Source: Muribaculaceae bacterium Zag1 (GTDB lineage Bacteria > Bacteroidota > Bacteroidia > Bacteroidales > Muribaculaceae). From it: a DNA stretch of 64,000 nucleotides. A model generated the notes under the pieces. That model ran no database searches. It saw only the letters and a program-made list of their open reading frames with translations, and had not been told where the DNA came from. The stretch lies in NCBI GenBank assembly GCA_002633115.1, contig NWBJ01000136.1:113530-177529 (forward strand), read 5' to 3'. A program made the position numbers and the translations under genes. This document shows positions 38,132 through 46,943 of the stretch, one piece after another (position 1 is the stretch's first letter; each line of letters begins with the position of its first letter).

Positions 38132-39343
38132 CTAATCCACTTGGTGCAGGTCATGTCCCATGCGCTCTTTCTTTGTGTGCATGTAGCGCAGGTTGTAGGG
38201 GGTGGGCTTGACTTCGATGGGCACATTCTCAACGATTTCCAGCCCGTAGCCCTGCAGGCCGATGCGCTTTTTGGGGTTGTTGGTCATCAGGCGCATCTTC
38301 TTGATGCCCAGCAGGTGCAGAATCTGTGCTCCCACGCCGTAGTCGCGCTCGTCGGCCTTGTGGCCGAGGTGCAGGTTGGCATCGACGGTGTCGAGGCCCT
38401 GTTCTTGCAGCTTGTAAGCCTTGATTTTCTCCATCAGGCCGATGCCGCGTCCCTCTTGGCTCAGATAGATGATGGCTCCTCGGCCCTCTTTTTCAATCAT
38501 TTGCATGGCTTTGTGCAGCTGCGGGCCGCAGTCGCAGCGCTCCGAACCGAAGATGTCGCCGGTGGCGCATGATGAGTGCACGCGGGTCAGCACTGGCTCG
38601 CCGTTGGCGATGTCGCCCTTGATGAGGGCGATGTGCTCCAAGCCGTTGCTGATTTGGCGGAAGGGGATTAGCTTGAAATGGCCATACTGGGTGGGCATGT
38701 CCACCTCGACGCCCATCTCGACCAGGCGTTCGTTGCGCAGGCGGTACTCGATCAGGTCGCGGATAGATATCAGCTTCATGCCCCACTCGTCGGCGCGGCG
38801 GCGCAGTTCGGGCAGACGAGCCATCGAGCCATCGTCGCTCATCACCTCCATCAGGGCTGCAGCGGGACGCAGACCGGCCAGGCGAGCCAGGTCAATGGCA
38901 GCCTCGGTGTGGCCGGCGCGCTTCAGCACTCCCTGGTCTTGAGCATAGAGAGGATTGATATGGCCGGGACGACCAAATGTCTCGGGGGTAGAGTCGGGGT
39001 CGGCGAGGGCGCGGATGGTGGCGCAGCGGTCTTGGATAGAGACGCCGGTCGAGCAGCCGTCGAGCTTGTCGACGGTGACGGTGAACGGGGTGCCGAGCAT
39101 CGAGGTGTTTTCGGTCACTTGCGGGTCGAGGCGCAGCTGTGCGCAGCGCTCCACGGTGATTGGAGCGCAAAGGACGCCTCGGGCGTTTTTGAGCATGAAA
39201 TTCACTTGGTCGGGGGTGATAGTCTCGGCGGCGACGATGATGTCGCCCTCGTTTTCGCGGTCCTCATCGTCGACGACGATGAGCATTTTGCCAGCGGCAA
39301 AATCAGCGATTGCGTCTTCTATTTTATCGAGCTTGATATCCAT
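38132..39343 (-). CDS. ribBA: Bifunctional DHBP synthase / GTP cyclohydrolase II
   Basis: A 403-residue riboflavin-pathway enzyme. The N-terminal half is RibB, making 3,4-dihydroxy-2-butanone-4-phosphate ([18 protein letters not shown], then [13 protein letters not shown]). The C-terminal half is RibA, opening GTP, with the zinc site [20 protein letters not shown] and [18 protein letters not shown]. Usual length for the fusion. No FMN riboswitch seen in its short upstream gap, which instead is a 41-bp minisatellite shared with the end of the LptF/G gene. Confidence 0.95.
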   Translation of the reverse strand: MDIKLDKIEDAIADFAAGKMLIVVDDEDRENEGDIIVAAETITPDQVNFMLKNARGVLCAPITVERCAQLRLDPQVTENTSMLGTPFTVTVDKLDGCSTGVSIQDRCATIRALADPDSTPETFGRPGHINPLYAQDQGVLKRAGHTEAAIDLARLAGLRPAAALMEVMSDDGSMARLPELRRRADEWGMKLISIRDLIEYRLRNERLVEMGVEVDMPTQYGHFKLIPFRQISNGLEHIALIKGDIANGEPVLTRVHSSCATGDIFGSERCDCGPQLHKAMQMIEKEGRGAIIYLSQEGRGIGLMEKIKAYKLQEQGLDTVDANLHLGHKADERDYGVGAQILHLLGIKKMRLMTNNPKKRIGLQGYGLEIVENVPIEVKPTPYNLRYMHTKKERMGHDLHQVD

Positions 39344-39423
39344 ATTGATGGGGATTTATGTAATCGGAGGGGATGCGGGCCACACAGTGGCCGCCACAGT
39401 AGCCGCCATAACGGATGGGGCTT

Positions 39424-39710
39424 GAGGGAGAAGTGGGTAGAGGGAGAAGTGGGGTAGAGGGGCATGGGTCAGAGGGGGTTGAGGGAGAAGTGGAGTAGAG
39501 GGGCATGGGTCAGAGGGTGGTTGAGGGAGAAGTGGGGTAGAGGGGCATGGGTCAGAGGGGGCGGAGGGAGAAGTGGGATAGAGGGGCATGGGTCAGAGGG
39601 GGTTGAGGGAGAAGTGGGATAGAGGGGCATGGGTCAGAGGGGGTTAAGGGAGAAGTGGGGTAGAGGGGCATGGGGCAGAGGGGGTTGAGGGGAGGGTCAG
39701 AGGGGGCTGG
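39424..39710. repeat. 41-bp G-rich minisatellite between the LptF/G permease gene and ribBA
   Basis: About six to seven copies of a unit beginning GAGGGAGAAGTGGGGTAGAG and ending GGGCATGGGTCAGAGGGGGTT start at about 39440, 39481, 39523, 39564, 39605, 39646 and 39687. The period is 41-42 bp. The array runs into the last codons and stop of the LptF/G gene (39697). 41 is not a multiple of 3, so copy changes would move the stop region. Confidence 0.92.
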
Positions 39711-41505
39711 TGGGTGAGCTGGAGGCGAGCATGCGTTGGAGCTCTTGGGTGGTCTTTATGACTGAGGGGAGGTCGCGGCGCATTATCCTGAATGGGTAAT
39801 CATTGAGGCGCGAAATCACCACATTGCTGCGCGAGTTGGAGAGATGGTCGATGACCTCGGTGAGCTGGGCGTTAGCCTTGGCGTAATTGGCCGGATGCAA
39901 CAGGCGCTTCAGGGGCGGGCGCTTGCTCAGTGTCAGCAATTCCTCGCAGGTCATCAGCAAGCGAGCCAGCAACTCTTGTGCCCGCTGCGGGTCTACCTCG
40001 GCCATAATCACCTCTTTGCGCACCAGCCCTCGCTTGGGTCGGCGACCGATCAGGCGGTTGAAGAAGTTGGTGTATGCGTCCATATTGAACACCTGGGAAT
40101 CGCCTACCGCCTTGTAGGTAAAGAAGATGCCAAGGGGCAACAACACAGCCGAACTGAGCCATACGCCCTCCCAGACCAGCACCTTGCCATCGCGCGCCAT
40201 CTTGAATCCCATGTTGTCGAAGATGTAGTAGACGATAAACAGAAACACCGAGATTACCAGGGGCGTGCCGATGCCGCCTTTCTTGATGATGGCGCCGAGC
40301 GGGGCGCCGATGAAGAAGAAGATCAGGCAGGCAAACGACAAGGTGAATCGCCTCTGCAGCTCTATGCCGTGGCGGCGCATCAGCTTGGCCTGCTCGAGCA
40401 CCAGGGTGCTCTTGAAATCGTAATCTTGTTTCTGGCGCTTGGCCTTGGCCAAGGCTTGGGCTATGATGTTGCGGGCATCCGATGGGGTTGAGCCGGCGAA
40501 TATGCTGTCGAGGTCGAGTGGCTCGGCCAGTGTCACCGGGGGTGTCACCACGCGCTGCATGCCGCTGTCGGTGCGTATATTCTTATAATATGGCACGTTG
40601 GCGTAGTTGCGCGTCTTGATGTCCTCGGCGTAGGTATCGCCGATGCTGTCGACCATGTGATTGAGCGAGTCGATCGATTGGCTTAGTTCTTTGATGTTTT
40701 TGCCGATGTATTGGTTGCGCATGGCACTCTCGTCAATCATGTTGAAATTGGCGTCAAACACAAAGTAGATCTGCTTGTCGGTGAAGCTCTCTCGTCGGAA
40801 TGGCAGATAGTTGCTCGATGATGACCCCATGGCGTTATCTTTCAGATTCTCAAACATTTCGCCACGGTAGAGGTGTAGGAATAGGTGGGTCTTGTCCTCA
40901 GTAAAATTGAGTTTGCCCGAGTCGGCCAGAATCACGCGAGAATTGTCGAGGCCACGGCTTATGTCGTAGATGATCATATCGTAGAGCACGCCGGTCTCTT
41001 GGTTTTTGCGGTCTACGTAGAGGTTCATGCCGGGGATTTGGTCGTAGAATGTGCGCTCGGGGATTTCCATCTCGGGCGATTTCTGGCGCATTGAGAACAG
41101 CAGGGTCCACATCTTGGTCTGGGCCACGGGGAGCACATTGTTTTGGAAGAAGAAAGCGCCGATGGCGAGCAGTACCATAAAGATTATCAGCGGTTTCATG
41201 ATGCTGAACAGCGAGATGCCGGCAGCCTTGAGGGCAGTAAGCTCAAATTTCTCGCCCAGGTTGCCAAATGTCATCAGCGAGGCGAGCAGCACGGCCAAGG
41301 GGAGGGCGGTCGGCACCATCGACAGGGCCGCATAGAAGAATAGCTCGCCAATCACATCGATCGACAAGCCCTTGCCCACCAAGTCCTTGAGGTGCACCCA
41401 CAAGAACTGCATCAGCACGATGAACACGCATATAAAGAACGTCATGATCAGCAGTGGCAAAAACTGCTGCAGCATGAACGTGTGTAGTCGTTTAATTATG
41501 ACCAT
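39697..41505 (-). CDS. LptF/LptG-family permease (YjgP/YjgQ)
   Basis: A 602-residue membrane protein of the lipopolysaccharide export ABC system. N-terminal helices (MVIIKRLHTFMLQQFLPLLIMTFFICVFIVL), a central periplasmic beta-jellyroll, and C-terminal helices (RRFTLSFACLIFFFIGAPLGAIIKKGG) have the order of LptF/G. A C-terminal cytoplasmic extension of about 110 residues follows. Start set at the ATG 41505; a TTG further upstream lies inside the promoter's -7 box. The C-terminus (SSSPTSPL) is encoded by the edge of the minisatellite, so it may vary. Confidence 0.92.
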   Translation of the reverse strand: MVIIKRLHTFMLQQFLPLLIMTFFICVFIVLMQFLWVHLKDLVGKGLSIDVIGELFFYAALSMVPTALPLAVLLASLMTFGNLGEKFELTALKAAGISLFSIMKPLIIFMVLLAIGAFFFQNNVLPVAQTKMWTLLFSMRQKSPEMEIPERTFYDQIPGMNLYVDRKNQETGVLYDMIIYDISRGLDNSRVILADSGKLNFTEDKTHLFLHLYRGEMFENLKDNAMGSSSSNYLPFRRESFTDKQIYFVFDANFNMIDESAMRNQYIGKNIKELSQSIDSLNHMVDSIGDTYAEDIKTRNYANVPYYKNIRTDSGMQRVVTPPVTLAEPLDLDSIFAGSTPSDARNIIAQALAKAKRQKQDYDFKSTLVLEQAKLMRRHGIELQRRFTLSFACLIFFFIGAPLGAIIKKGGIGTPLVISVFLFIVYYIFDNMGFKMARDGKVLVWEGVWLSSAVLLPLGIFFTYKAVGDSQVFNMDAYTNFFNRLIGRRPKRGLVRKEVIMAEVDPQRAQELLARLLMTCEELLTLSKRPPLKRLLHPANYAKANAQLTEVIDHLSNSRSNVVISRLNDYPFRIMRRDLPSVIKTTQELQRMLASSSPTSPL

Positions 41506-41521
41506 AATCAAATTATAGCGC

Positions 41522-41529
41522 AAATTTAC
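41522..41529 (-). promoter_or_regulatory. -7 element of the LptF/G permease gene
   Basis: TAAATTTG on the minus strand, 16 bp upstream of the ATG at 41505. Confidence 0.55.
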
Positions 41530-41567
41530 GGATAATTTCTGAATTTACAAAACGACCACAAGGACTA

Positions 41568-41677
41568 AAGACCGCAGGGACATAAGAAACATAAGGACAC
41601 AAGAAGACATCGAGTACACGTTCTTCTTGTGTCCTTATGGTTTTATGTCCTTATGTTTCTTATGTCCTTGCGGTCTT
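41568..41677. terminator. Long inverted repeat (about 40-bp arms) at the end of the DUF308-like gene
   Basis: The left arm 41568-41607 (AAGACCGCAGGGACATAAG...) pairs with the right arm 41632-41677 (...CTTATGTCCTTGCGGTCTT). The right arm has a short internal duplication of the ATGTCCTTAT type. It begins on the stop codon of the 41676-42224 gene. No U tract; may act as terminator or 3' stabiliser. Confidence 0.8.
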
Positions 41678-42224
41678 ATTTGGGTTGGGGTTTCATTTCA
41701 TAAGCGGCCATCGAGATGGTGAATCCCCAATAGATGAAGGCGATTGACATCAGGAACGAGCTCATGAATATGGTCGAGCGGAGGCCTGACTCGACGAACA
41801 AGAAGCCGATCACGCACAGCAAGATGCCGTTGATGATGCCGAGCCACCACAGATGGCGGGCGCTGCTCGAAGCCGAGACAAACTGCTCAATGCCCCAGTA
41901 GATGAAGAAGAATGCCATGAAATAGGGGAATACCTCCATTGCCAGAGGCAGGTTGCGCACCAACACAAAACCGATAAACATATCGATGACACCGCCGGCA
42001 AGCCACCAGCCCCAGCCTTTGGGTCGATTTTCGCCTGAAGAGACGCATAGCTGCACCAATGCAGCCACGATAAGCAGCCATCCGAACAGGAGTGATGCCA
42101 CCTCATATCCTGCCACCGGCCAGAACCAATAGCAGAATCCGCCAAGCACCATCAGGATGCCTACAATCAATACAAGCCACCAAAGCTTTGACTGGCCGTA
42201 ATAAGATAAATTAAGAGCTTTCAT
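41676..42224 (-). CDS. DUF308/HdeD-like membrane protein
   Basis: A 182-residue protein with six hydrophobic helices in three pairs (WWLVLIVGILMVLGGFCYWFW, ASLLFGWLLIVAALVQLCV, WWLAGGVIDMFIGFVLV, YFMAFFFIYWGIEQF, WWLGIINGILLCVIGFLFV, MSSFLMSIAFIYWGFTISM), the layout of DUF308/HdeD. Related E. coli HdeD is linked to acid resistance; the role here is unknown. The ATG at 42224 (MKALNLSYYG) is preferred over a longer frame to 42380 that overlaps the upstream hairpin. Confidence 0.8.
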   Translation of the reverse strand: MKALNLSYYGQSKLWWLVLIVGILMVLGGFCYWFWPVAGYEVASLLFGWLLIVAALVQLCVSSGENRPKGWGWWLAGGVIDMFIGFVLVRNLPLAMEVFPYFMAFFFIYWGIEQFVSASSSARHLWWLGIINGILLCVIGFLFVESGLRSTIFMSSFLMSIAFIYWGFTISMAAYEMKPQPK

Positions 42225-42350
42225 AACATCAGTTAGTTTAAAACGTGTGTATGTTGAATTATTGTATACATCATATATCTTCTGAATGTGTTCACAATAA
42301 TAACAAACAAAATCGGCATTAAGCTCTGAAGTGTATGTTTTTTCTGGTAC

Positions 42351-42421
42351 CTTGTGAACAAAGGACAGGTACGCGTTCACACCTTTTCCATGTGTACACG
42401 TACCTGTCCCCTGTTCGCAAG
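42351..42421. terminator. Long imperfect hairpin ending the ubiquitin-like operon
   Basis: Left arm 42351-42381 (CTTGTGAACAAAGGACAGGT...) and right arm 42391-42421 (...ACCTGTCCCCTGTTCGCAAG) pair over 31 bp with about five mismatches, several of them G-U in RNA. It begins 3 bp after the SH3 gene's stop. Its 13-bp edge TACCTTGTGAACA recurs inverted at 62389-62401. Confidence 0.75.
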
Positions 42422-42424
42422 GGG

Positions 42425-43252
42425 CTATTCGAGGTATTTGACGCTGACGTAGCCTGTCTGGCCGTTGTAGTCAATGACGGCAAAACCGTTTAGGACTTCG
42501 GTGGGCTGAACCTTGTCGCCTTTGCGCAGCACGCCAAGCACTGAGGAGCTGGTCGATGGGGCAGAACGCACATTCAGCACACTTGCAGTGACGGTATATG
42601 TGGTGAAGTTCTGTTGGACTTCTGTGGCGGTTGTTGTGGTGGTATGAGTGGTTTCAGAATCTGTATACACTGCTACACCTATTACTAAAGCAATGGTGGC
42701 GAGTAGGGTATAGATGTTTTTGAAAATGTAACGAATCACCCATAATGGCGCTTGCGAAATATATCCGATCAGGCAAAGAGCGTAATATCCTATGCTTCCG
42801 GCTATGTAAGCCACCACTGCGCTGCCAAGAGCCCACCAAAAGCCATGGTCTATCCATACGCTGATGACCCATCCCACTAAGCATAGGATGCCGATGCCGC
42901 AGAGTATAAGCACATATATGCCTATGGCGTCGCCGATATGGCGGTCAATCCAGTCGCCAAAACGGCGTATGCCTTGGTCTATTGTCTGCCACCAGTTGGT
43001 CGACCGTCGTGAAGTACGCGAGTTGCGAGATGCGCTCGATGCGGTAGGCGTAACATATCGATTGTACATGTAATCGATTTCGCTGGCCGAATAGGAGCGA
43101 GAGGAGGAAGAAGCAGAGGATGGCCGAGAGGCTGTAGCCGTAGATGACACGCGGGGAGCCGCAGCCGGTCTGGGCGCGGCCGACTGGGTGGAAAGTCCGG
43201 GTATCACCTTTAGCTTTCCGGTAACAGGATCAAAATTGGCAGGAAGGTTCAT
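42425..43252 (-). CDS. Membrane protein with C-terminal bacterial SH3 domain, ubiquitin-like operon
   Basis: A 275-residue protein. Residues 1-20 (MNLPANFDPVTGKLKVIPGL) form a short motif shared with the 61-residue protein of the same operon. About 21-90 is Ala/Ser/Arg-rich and disordered. Four or so membrane helices lie between about 110 and 200 (IGIYVLILCGIGILCLVGWVISV and others). Residues about 212-275 are an SH3b domain (SVLNVRSAPSTSSSVLGVLRKGDKVQPTEV...GYVSVKYLE). Last gene of the operon, 68 bp after the Hsp100 gene. It may anchor the system at the membrane or be its substrate; both are inference. Confidence 0.8.
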   Translation of the reverse strand: MNLPANFDPVTGKLKVIPGLSTQSAAPRPAAAPRVSSTATASRPSSASSSSRSYSASEIDYMYNRYVTPTASSASRNSRTSRRSTNWWQTIDQGIRRFGDWIDRHIGDAIGIYVLILCGIGILCLVGWVISVWIDHGFWWALGSAVVAYIAGSIGYYALCLIGYISQAPLWVIRYIFKNIYTLLATIALVIGVAVYTDSETTHTTTTTATEVQQNFTTYTVTASVLNVRSAPSTSSSVLGVLRKGDKVQPTEVLNGFAVIDYNGQTGYVSVKYLE

Positions 43253-43259
43253 TAATTAA

Positions 43260-43287
43260 GTCAAAAGTCAAAAGTCAAAAGTCAAAA
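43260..43287. repeat. Heptanucleotide repeat GTCAAAA x4
   Basis: Four exact tandem copies in the 68-bp gap between the Hsp100 and SH3 genes, plus partial copies. See also the GAGTTAT and TGAAAAA arrays in the same operon. Confidence 0.95.
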
Positions 43288-43320
43288 GTGGGCTGACGCA
43301 GGACAGGGGTGCATTGTTAA

Positions 43321-45579
43321 TTATGTGTTGCGGATGGTAATTGAGCCGGATGAGGCATCGATGAGGATGGGGCGGTCCTTGGTGATGCGGCGCTCGACGA
43401 GGGCGTTGCTCAGCGGGTCCATGATTTGATTGTTGATTACTCGTTTCACGGGCCTTCCGCCGTATTCGGGCTGATACCCTTTGCGTGCCACGTATTCAGC
43501 CACCGAGGGAGCGAAATTGAGCTGGATGCGGTTGTTGAGCATCTTCTTGGCTATTGACTTGAGTTGTATCTTAGCGATTTCGCGCACATCCTCCGGGGTA
43601 AGCGGCAAGAACATCACAATATTGTCAATGCGGTTGATAAACTCTGGCGCCACTCGGCTCTTGAGCTGGGCGATGACCAAATCTGAGGTGCGCTCTATGA
43701 GGTCGGACGTGGGTTGATGTCCGGTGAGGTTGCGCATAATCTCAGACTGGCCCATGTTGCTGGTCATCACGATGATAGTGTTCTTGAAATCCACCACGCG
43801 CCCTTGTCCATCGGTCATGCGGCCGTCATCGAGCACCTGCAGCAAGGTCTCGAATATCTTGGGGTGAGCCTTTTCGATTTCGTCAAACAGCACTAAGCTG
43901 TAAGGTTTTCGCCTTACGGCCTCGGTGAGTTGTCCGCCTTGTTCATAGCCGATGTATCCCGGCGGGGCGCCGAACAGGCGAGCGGCTGAGTGCTCTTGCT
44001 GGTACTCGCTCATGTCGATGCGCACGATGGTGTCGCGCGAACGGAACAGATACTCAGCCAGGGCCTTGCACAGTTCGGTCTTGCCGGTGCCGGTGGTGCC
44101 GAGGAATAAGAACGAACCGATAGGTTTGGATGCATCGCTGAGGCCGGCGCGTGAGCGGCGCACGGCATTGGCCACAGCCTTGATGGCTTGCTCTTGGCCC
44201 ACCACCGACTCGTGGAGATGCTCCTCGATGTGCATCAGCCGCTCGCTATCATCCTCGTTCATGCTCTGCATGGGTATGCCCGTCCATTTGGTGACCACAT
44301 CCATCACATCGCGTTCAGTCACGGCCGCGCTGCGACGCTCCAGCCTTACTACCGATGCCGCCTCGTCGATGAGGTCGATAGCCTTGTCGGGCAGACGGCG
44401 GTCGGGAATGAAGCGTTGGCTCAGCTTTACAGCTGTCTCGATTGCCGCATCGGGGATTGTCACATGATGGTGATTTTCAAGCCGGGGCTTGATGCCACGG
44501 ATTATCTTGACGGCCGAATCGGTGTCTGGCTCGTTGACGGTCACTTTCTGGAATCGGCGCTCAAACGCCTTGTCCTTCTCGATATGCTTGGTGTATTCAT
44601 CAAGGGTTGTGGCTCCGAGGATTTTGATGGTGCCTCGAGCCATTTCTGGCTTTAAGATGTTGGCAATCTTATTGTTGGCACAACTCTGGCAACCAATCAG
44701 CGAATGTATCTCGTCGATAAACAGCACAACATCGGGGTCTTGCTTCAGCTCATCAATCATCTTGCGCATCACCTCTTCTGAGTTTCTGAGGCTCTCTATC
44801 TCGCCCAGATGCAGTTCGTATAGCTTGAGTGAGGACAAGTCCTGAGGCACCTCGCCTGTCAGGAGCTGGCATGCCAGCCCCTCGACTATGGCTGTCTTGC
44901 CGGTGCCGGGTTCGCCCACCAACACTGGATTGTTTTTGGTACTGCGGCTCAGGATTTGCAGCACTCGCTTGATTTCCTCGTCGCGGCCGATGGCTGGTTT
45001 GACCTCTCCAGTCCGGGCTTTTTCGAGCCAATTTGTGCAGAATTGCTCCACGGTGGGGCAGTTGCGAGCTTTGGTATCCTCCTCGGGGCGCGGTTGGCGC
45101 AGGGAGCCGTAGGAAGCGTCGGAATCCTGGGAGCTGCCAGATGGGCAAGGCTCCATAAAATGCCTGGTAGCAGCGGTTTGCAGCCTGTCGGAATCCAAGC
45201 CGTAGCTGAGAGCCAGTTCGCGCAGCGGTCCTCGGGCTATCAGCATGGCTATGAACAGGCCGCAGTGGGGCGATGCCATCCCGGGGATTTGCTGGTCAAT
45301 CATGGGCCAGAGGCGCACAGCGGCCTCTGTGTCGGCCGACATTGGCAGGTGGCCTGAGTTGTAGTCGTTGCGGCGAGGCAGCTGGTTCATCAGCTGGGCC
45401 ACATGGCCGTAAAAGTCAGCCGGGTTGGCTCCAGCCTTGAGCAGGAAATCGTCGAGCTCGGCGGGATAGCGCTGTTGGGTGGCTATGAATAGGGCCGGAA
45501 GCTCAACCTGGGCCAGGCCGAATTGCTGGCTCAGCTCGCCGGCAGCGCCGAGCAGGGTATATAGGTCATCTTGGGGCAT
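43321..45579 (-). CDS. Divergent Hsp100/Clp AAA+ unfoldase of the ubiquitin-like operon
   Basis: A 752-residue protein with two AAA+ modules. NBD1: Walker A GEPGTGKT (222-229), Walker B VVLFIDEIHSL. NBD2: Walker A GTTGTGKT (494-501), pore loop GAPPGYIGYEQGG, Walker B LVLFDEIEKAH, then MTSNMG and EFINRID. Unusual points: the N-domain (1-170) is unlike standard Clp N-domains. NBD1 lacks the aromatic pore loop (the ClpB KYRG region is deleted: LHLGEIESLRNSEE). The coiled-coil M-domain is absent (VRLERRSAAVTERD joins directly). No IGL/IGF ClpP-docking loop is seen. So it probably works without ClpP and uses only NBD2 to grip substrates. 80 bp after the E1 gene. Confidence 0.9.
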   Translation of the reverse strand: MPQDDLYTLLGAAGELSQQFGLAQVELPALFIATQQRYPAELDDFLLKAGANPADFYGHVAQLMNQLPRRNDYNSGHLPMSADTEAAVRLWPMIDQQIPGMASPHCGLFIAMLIARGPLRELALSYGLDSDRLQTAATRHFMEPCPSGSSQDSDASYGSLRQPRPEEDTKARNCPTVEQFCTNWLEKARTGEVKPAIGRDEEIKRVLQILSRSTKNNPVLVGEPGTGKTAIVEGLACQLLTGEVPQDLSSLKLYELHLGEIESLRNSEEVMRKMIDELKQDPDVVLFIDEIHSLIGCQSCANNKIANILKPEMARGTIKILGATTLDEYTKHIEKDKAFERRFQKVTVNEPDTDSAVKIIRGIKPRLENHHHVTIPDAAIETAVKLSQRFIPDRRLPDKAIDLIDEAASVVRLERRSAAVTERDVMDVVTKWTGIPMQSMNEDDSERLMHIEEHLHESVVGQEQAIKAVANAVRRSRAGLSDASKPIGSFLFLGTTGTGKTELCKALAEYLFRSRDTIVRIDMSEYQQEHSAARLFGAPPGYIGYEQGGQLTEAVRRKPYSLVLFDEIEKAHPKIFETLLQVLDDGRMTDGQGRVVDFKNTIIVMTSNMGQSEIMRNLTGHQPTSDLIERTSDLVIAQLKSRVAPEFINRIDNIVMFLPLTPEDVREIAKIQLKSIAKKMLNNRIQLNFAPSVAEYVARKGYQPEYGGRPVKRVINNQIMDPLSNALVERRITKDRPILIDASSGSITIRNT

Positions 45580-45659
45580 AGGGGGAAGTTTTGACCGGCG
45601 CCCGAAGCGCCGTGAACAGTGGTGCTATGGTGGTATGGGAGCAGCATATTGCGCTTACG

Positions 45660-46943
45660 CTATGGGTCTGGGGTGGGGAAATTGTCGAGGGATAGGTCGG
45701 ATGAGAAATCCATATTGAGGCCGGAGGTGTCAAATTCTTGGCTTAGGCCCTGGCCGGTGTCGAGGGTCGTGGCATTGCCGCAGAGGGCGCAGCCGGGGTC
45801 GCGGTCGAGCTCTACGCTGTACCAGCGCATGATGGTAGGCAATTGGCCGGGACGGGCAAACGAGGCCCAATGGGCATAGTTACGCTCGCGGCGGTTGGCC
45901 CACATATAATATGAGTCAACAAATTCTTGCTCGAGCGATGAAATGCCCGATTCAGAGCCTCGCGACAATTCCACGAGGGCCAACTTGACCATCATGTTGC
46001 ACATAGGCTCGATGTCGGCGCTCAGTCCCACTTGCACCATCGCATCGGCATCCTCAGCGCTGGTGTAGGCGGCTATTCGGCCGTCGCGCCGTGCGCTCAG
46101 TTCATCGGTGATTTCCTCCATGGTCGAGTCGTACCAACTGTTGCCAAGCAGACAGCAATAGCACGGACCACCGGGGCGGTAGCGGAACACGTCGCCACCC
46201 TCGGCGCGAGTGATGGCGCGGCCGAAGATTCCCACGGTCTGGGTCGAGATCAGCGCTGACGACAGGTTGAAGCGCGAACGATTGTTGTCGGTAGCGCAAA
46301 TCACGAGGTCGGCCTTTTCGCACTCCTCGCGCAGCAAGTCGGGGTGGTCATTGATATCGATGGGGAATTTATCTACTTGTGCGTAAGGGTTTTTGCCCTT
46401 GATGGCATCAGCGATTACCTCGGTCTTGAGGCGCCCCAGGTCGTTGAGGCATGAGGTATGGCGTGCAAGATTGTGGAGCTCGACCCGGTCGAAATCCATC
46501 AGGGAGAACTGACCCACGCCGGCCTTGGCCAACTCGATGGCTATCTGGGAGCCAAAACTGCCGAGGCCCACAATCATCACTCGCTTGCCCTCGAGGATAT
46601 CGAGTTCGATCAGGCCTTTGTTGCGCGAATACAGGTCTTGCTTGGCTGGGATGATTTGTGGGGCGTAAGTTTGGCCGGGGCGCGACTTAAGGGTCACGCT
46701 CACTGAGCCGTCGAGAGCTATGTCGGCGACTATGTCGTAATCCTCGGCATCGATTCCGGGGCTTTTGCGCCAGAGCAGCGAGTGGGGTTGGCCAAAGCTG
46801 TGGCTGAGAGGGGAAAAATGGAGATGGTATACATTTTCGCCTTCCCACTCATAAGCGATGCCTTTGGCCTCAAGGCGGTCACTCTTTAAGAAATCGGCGA
46901 GGCGTTCACCCTCGAGGTAGATTACGGGCGCGTCGGGTGTCAT
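45660..46943 (-). CDS. E1-like (ThiF/MoeB family) adenylating enzyme
   Basis: A 427-residue protein. The first about 110 residues are an N-terminal domain I do not recognise. The adenylation core has the nucleotide loop GLGSFGS (126-132), MDFDRVELHNLARH (D150/D152, R161), LGRLKTEVIADAI and CATDNNRSRFNLS. Cysteines C261-x-C263-C264 (GGPCYCCLLG) and C385-x2-C388 (CALCG) could hold zinc or act in thioester transfer. E1 enzymes activate a C-terminal carboxylate with ATP and pass it to an E2, which is encoded two genes upstream. Start: the ATG overlaps the previous stop (ATGA). A longer frame to 47021 is out of context. Confidence 0.9.
   Translation of the reverse strand: MTPDAPVIYLEGERLADFLKSDRLEAKGIAYEWEGENVYHLHFSPLSHSFGQPHSLLWRKSPGIDAEDYDIVADIALDGSVSVTLKSRPGQTYAPQIIPAKQDLYSRNKGLIELDILEGKRVMIVGLGSFGSQIAIELAKAGVGQFSLMDFDRVELHNLARHTSCLNDLGRLKTEVIADAIKGKNPYAQVDKFPIDINDHPDLLREECEKADLVICATDNNRSRFNLSSALISTQTVGIFGRAITRAEGGDVFRYRPGGPCYCCLLGNSWYDSTMEEITDELSARRDGRIAAYTSAEDADAMVQVGLSADIEPMCNMMVKLALVELSRGSESGISSLEQEFVDSYYMWANRRERNYAHWASFARPGQLPTIMRWYSVELDRDPGCALCGNATTLDTGQGLSQEFDTSGLNMDFSSDLSLDNFPTPDP

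Noticed and set aside
39344..39423. FMN riboswitch upstream of ribBA
   Set aside because: No conserved riboswitch core found; the region is short and then becomes the minisatellite.
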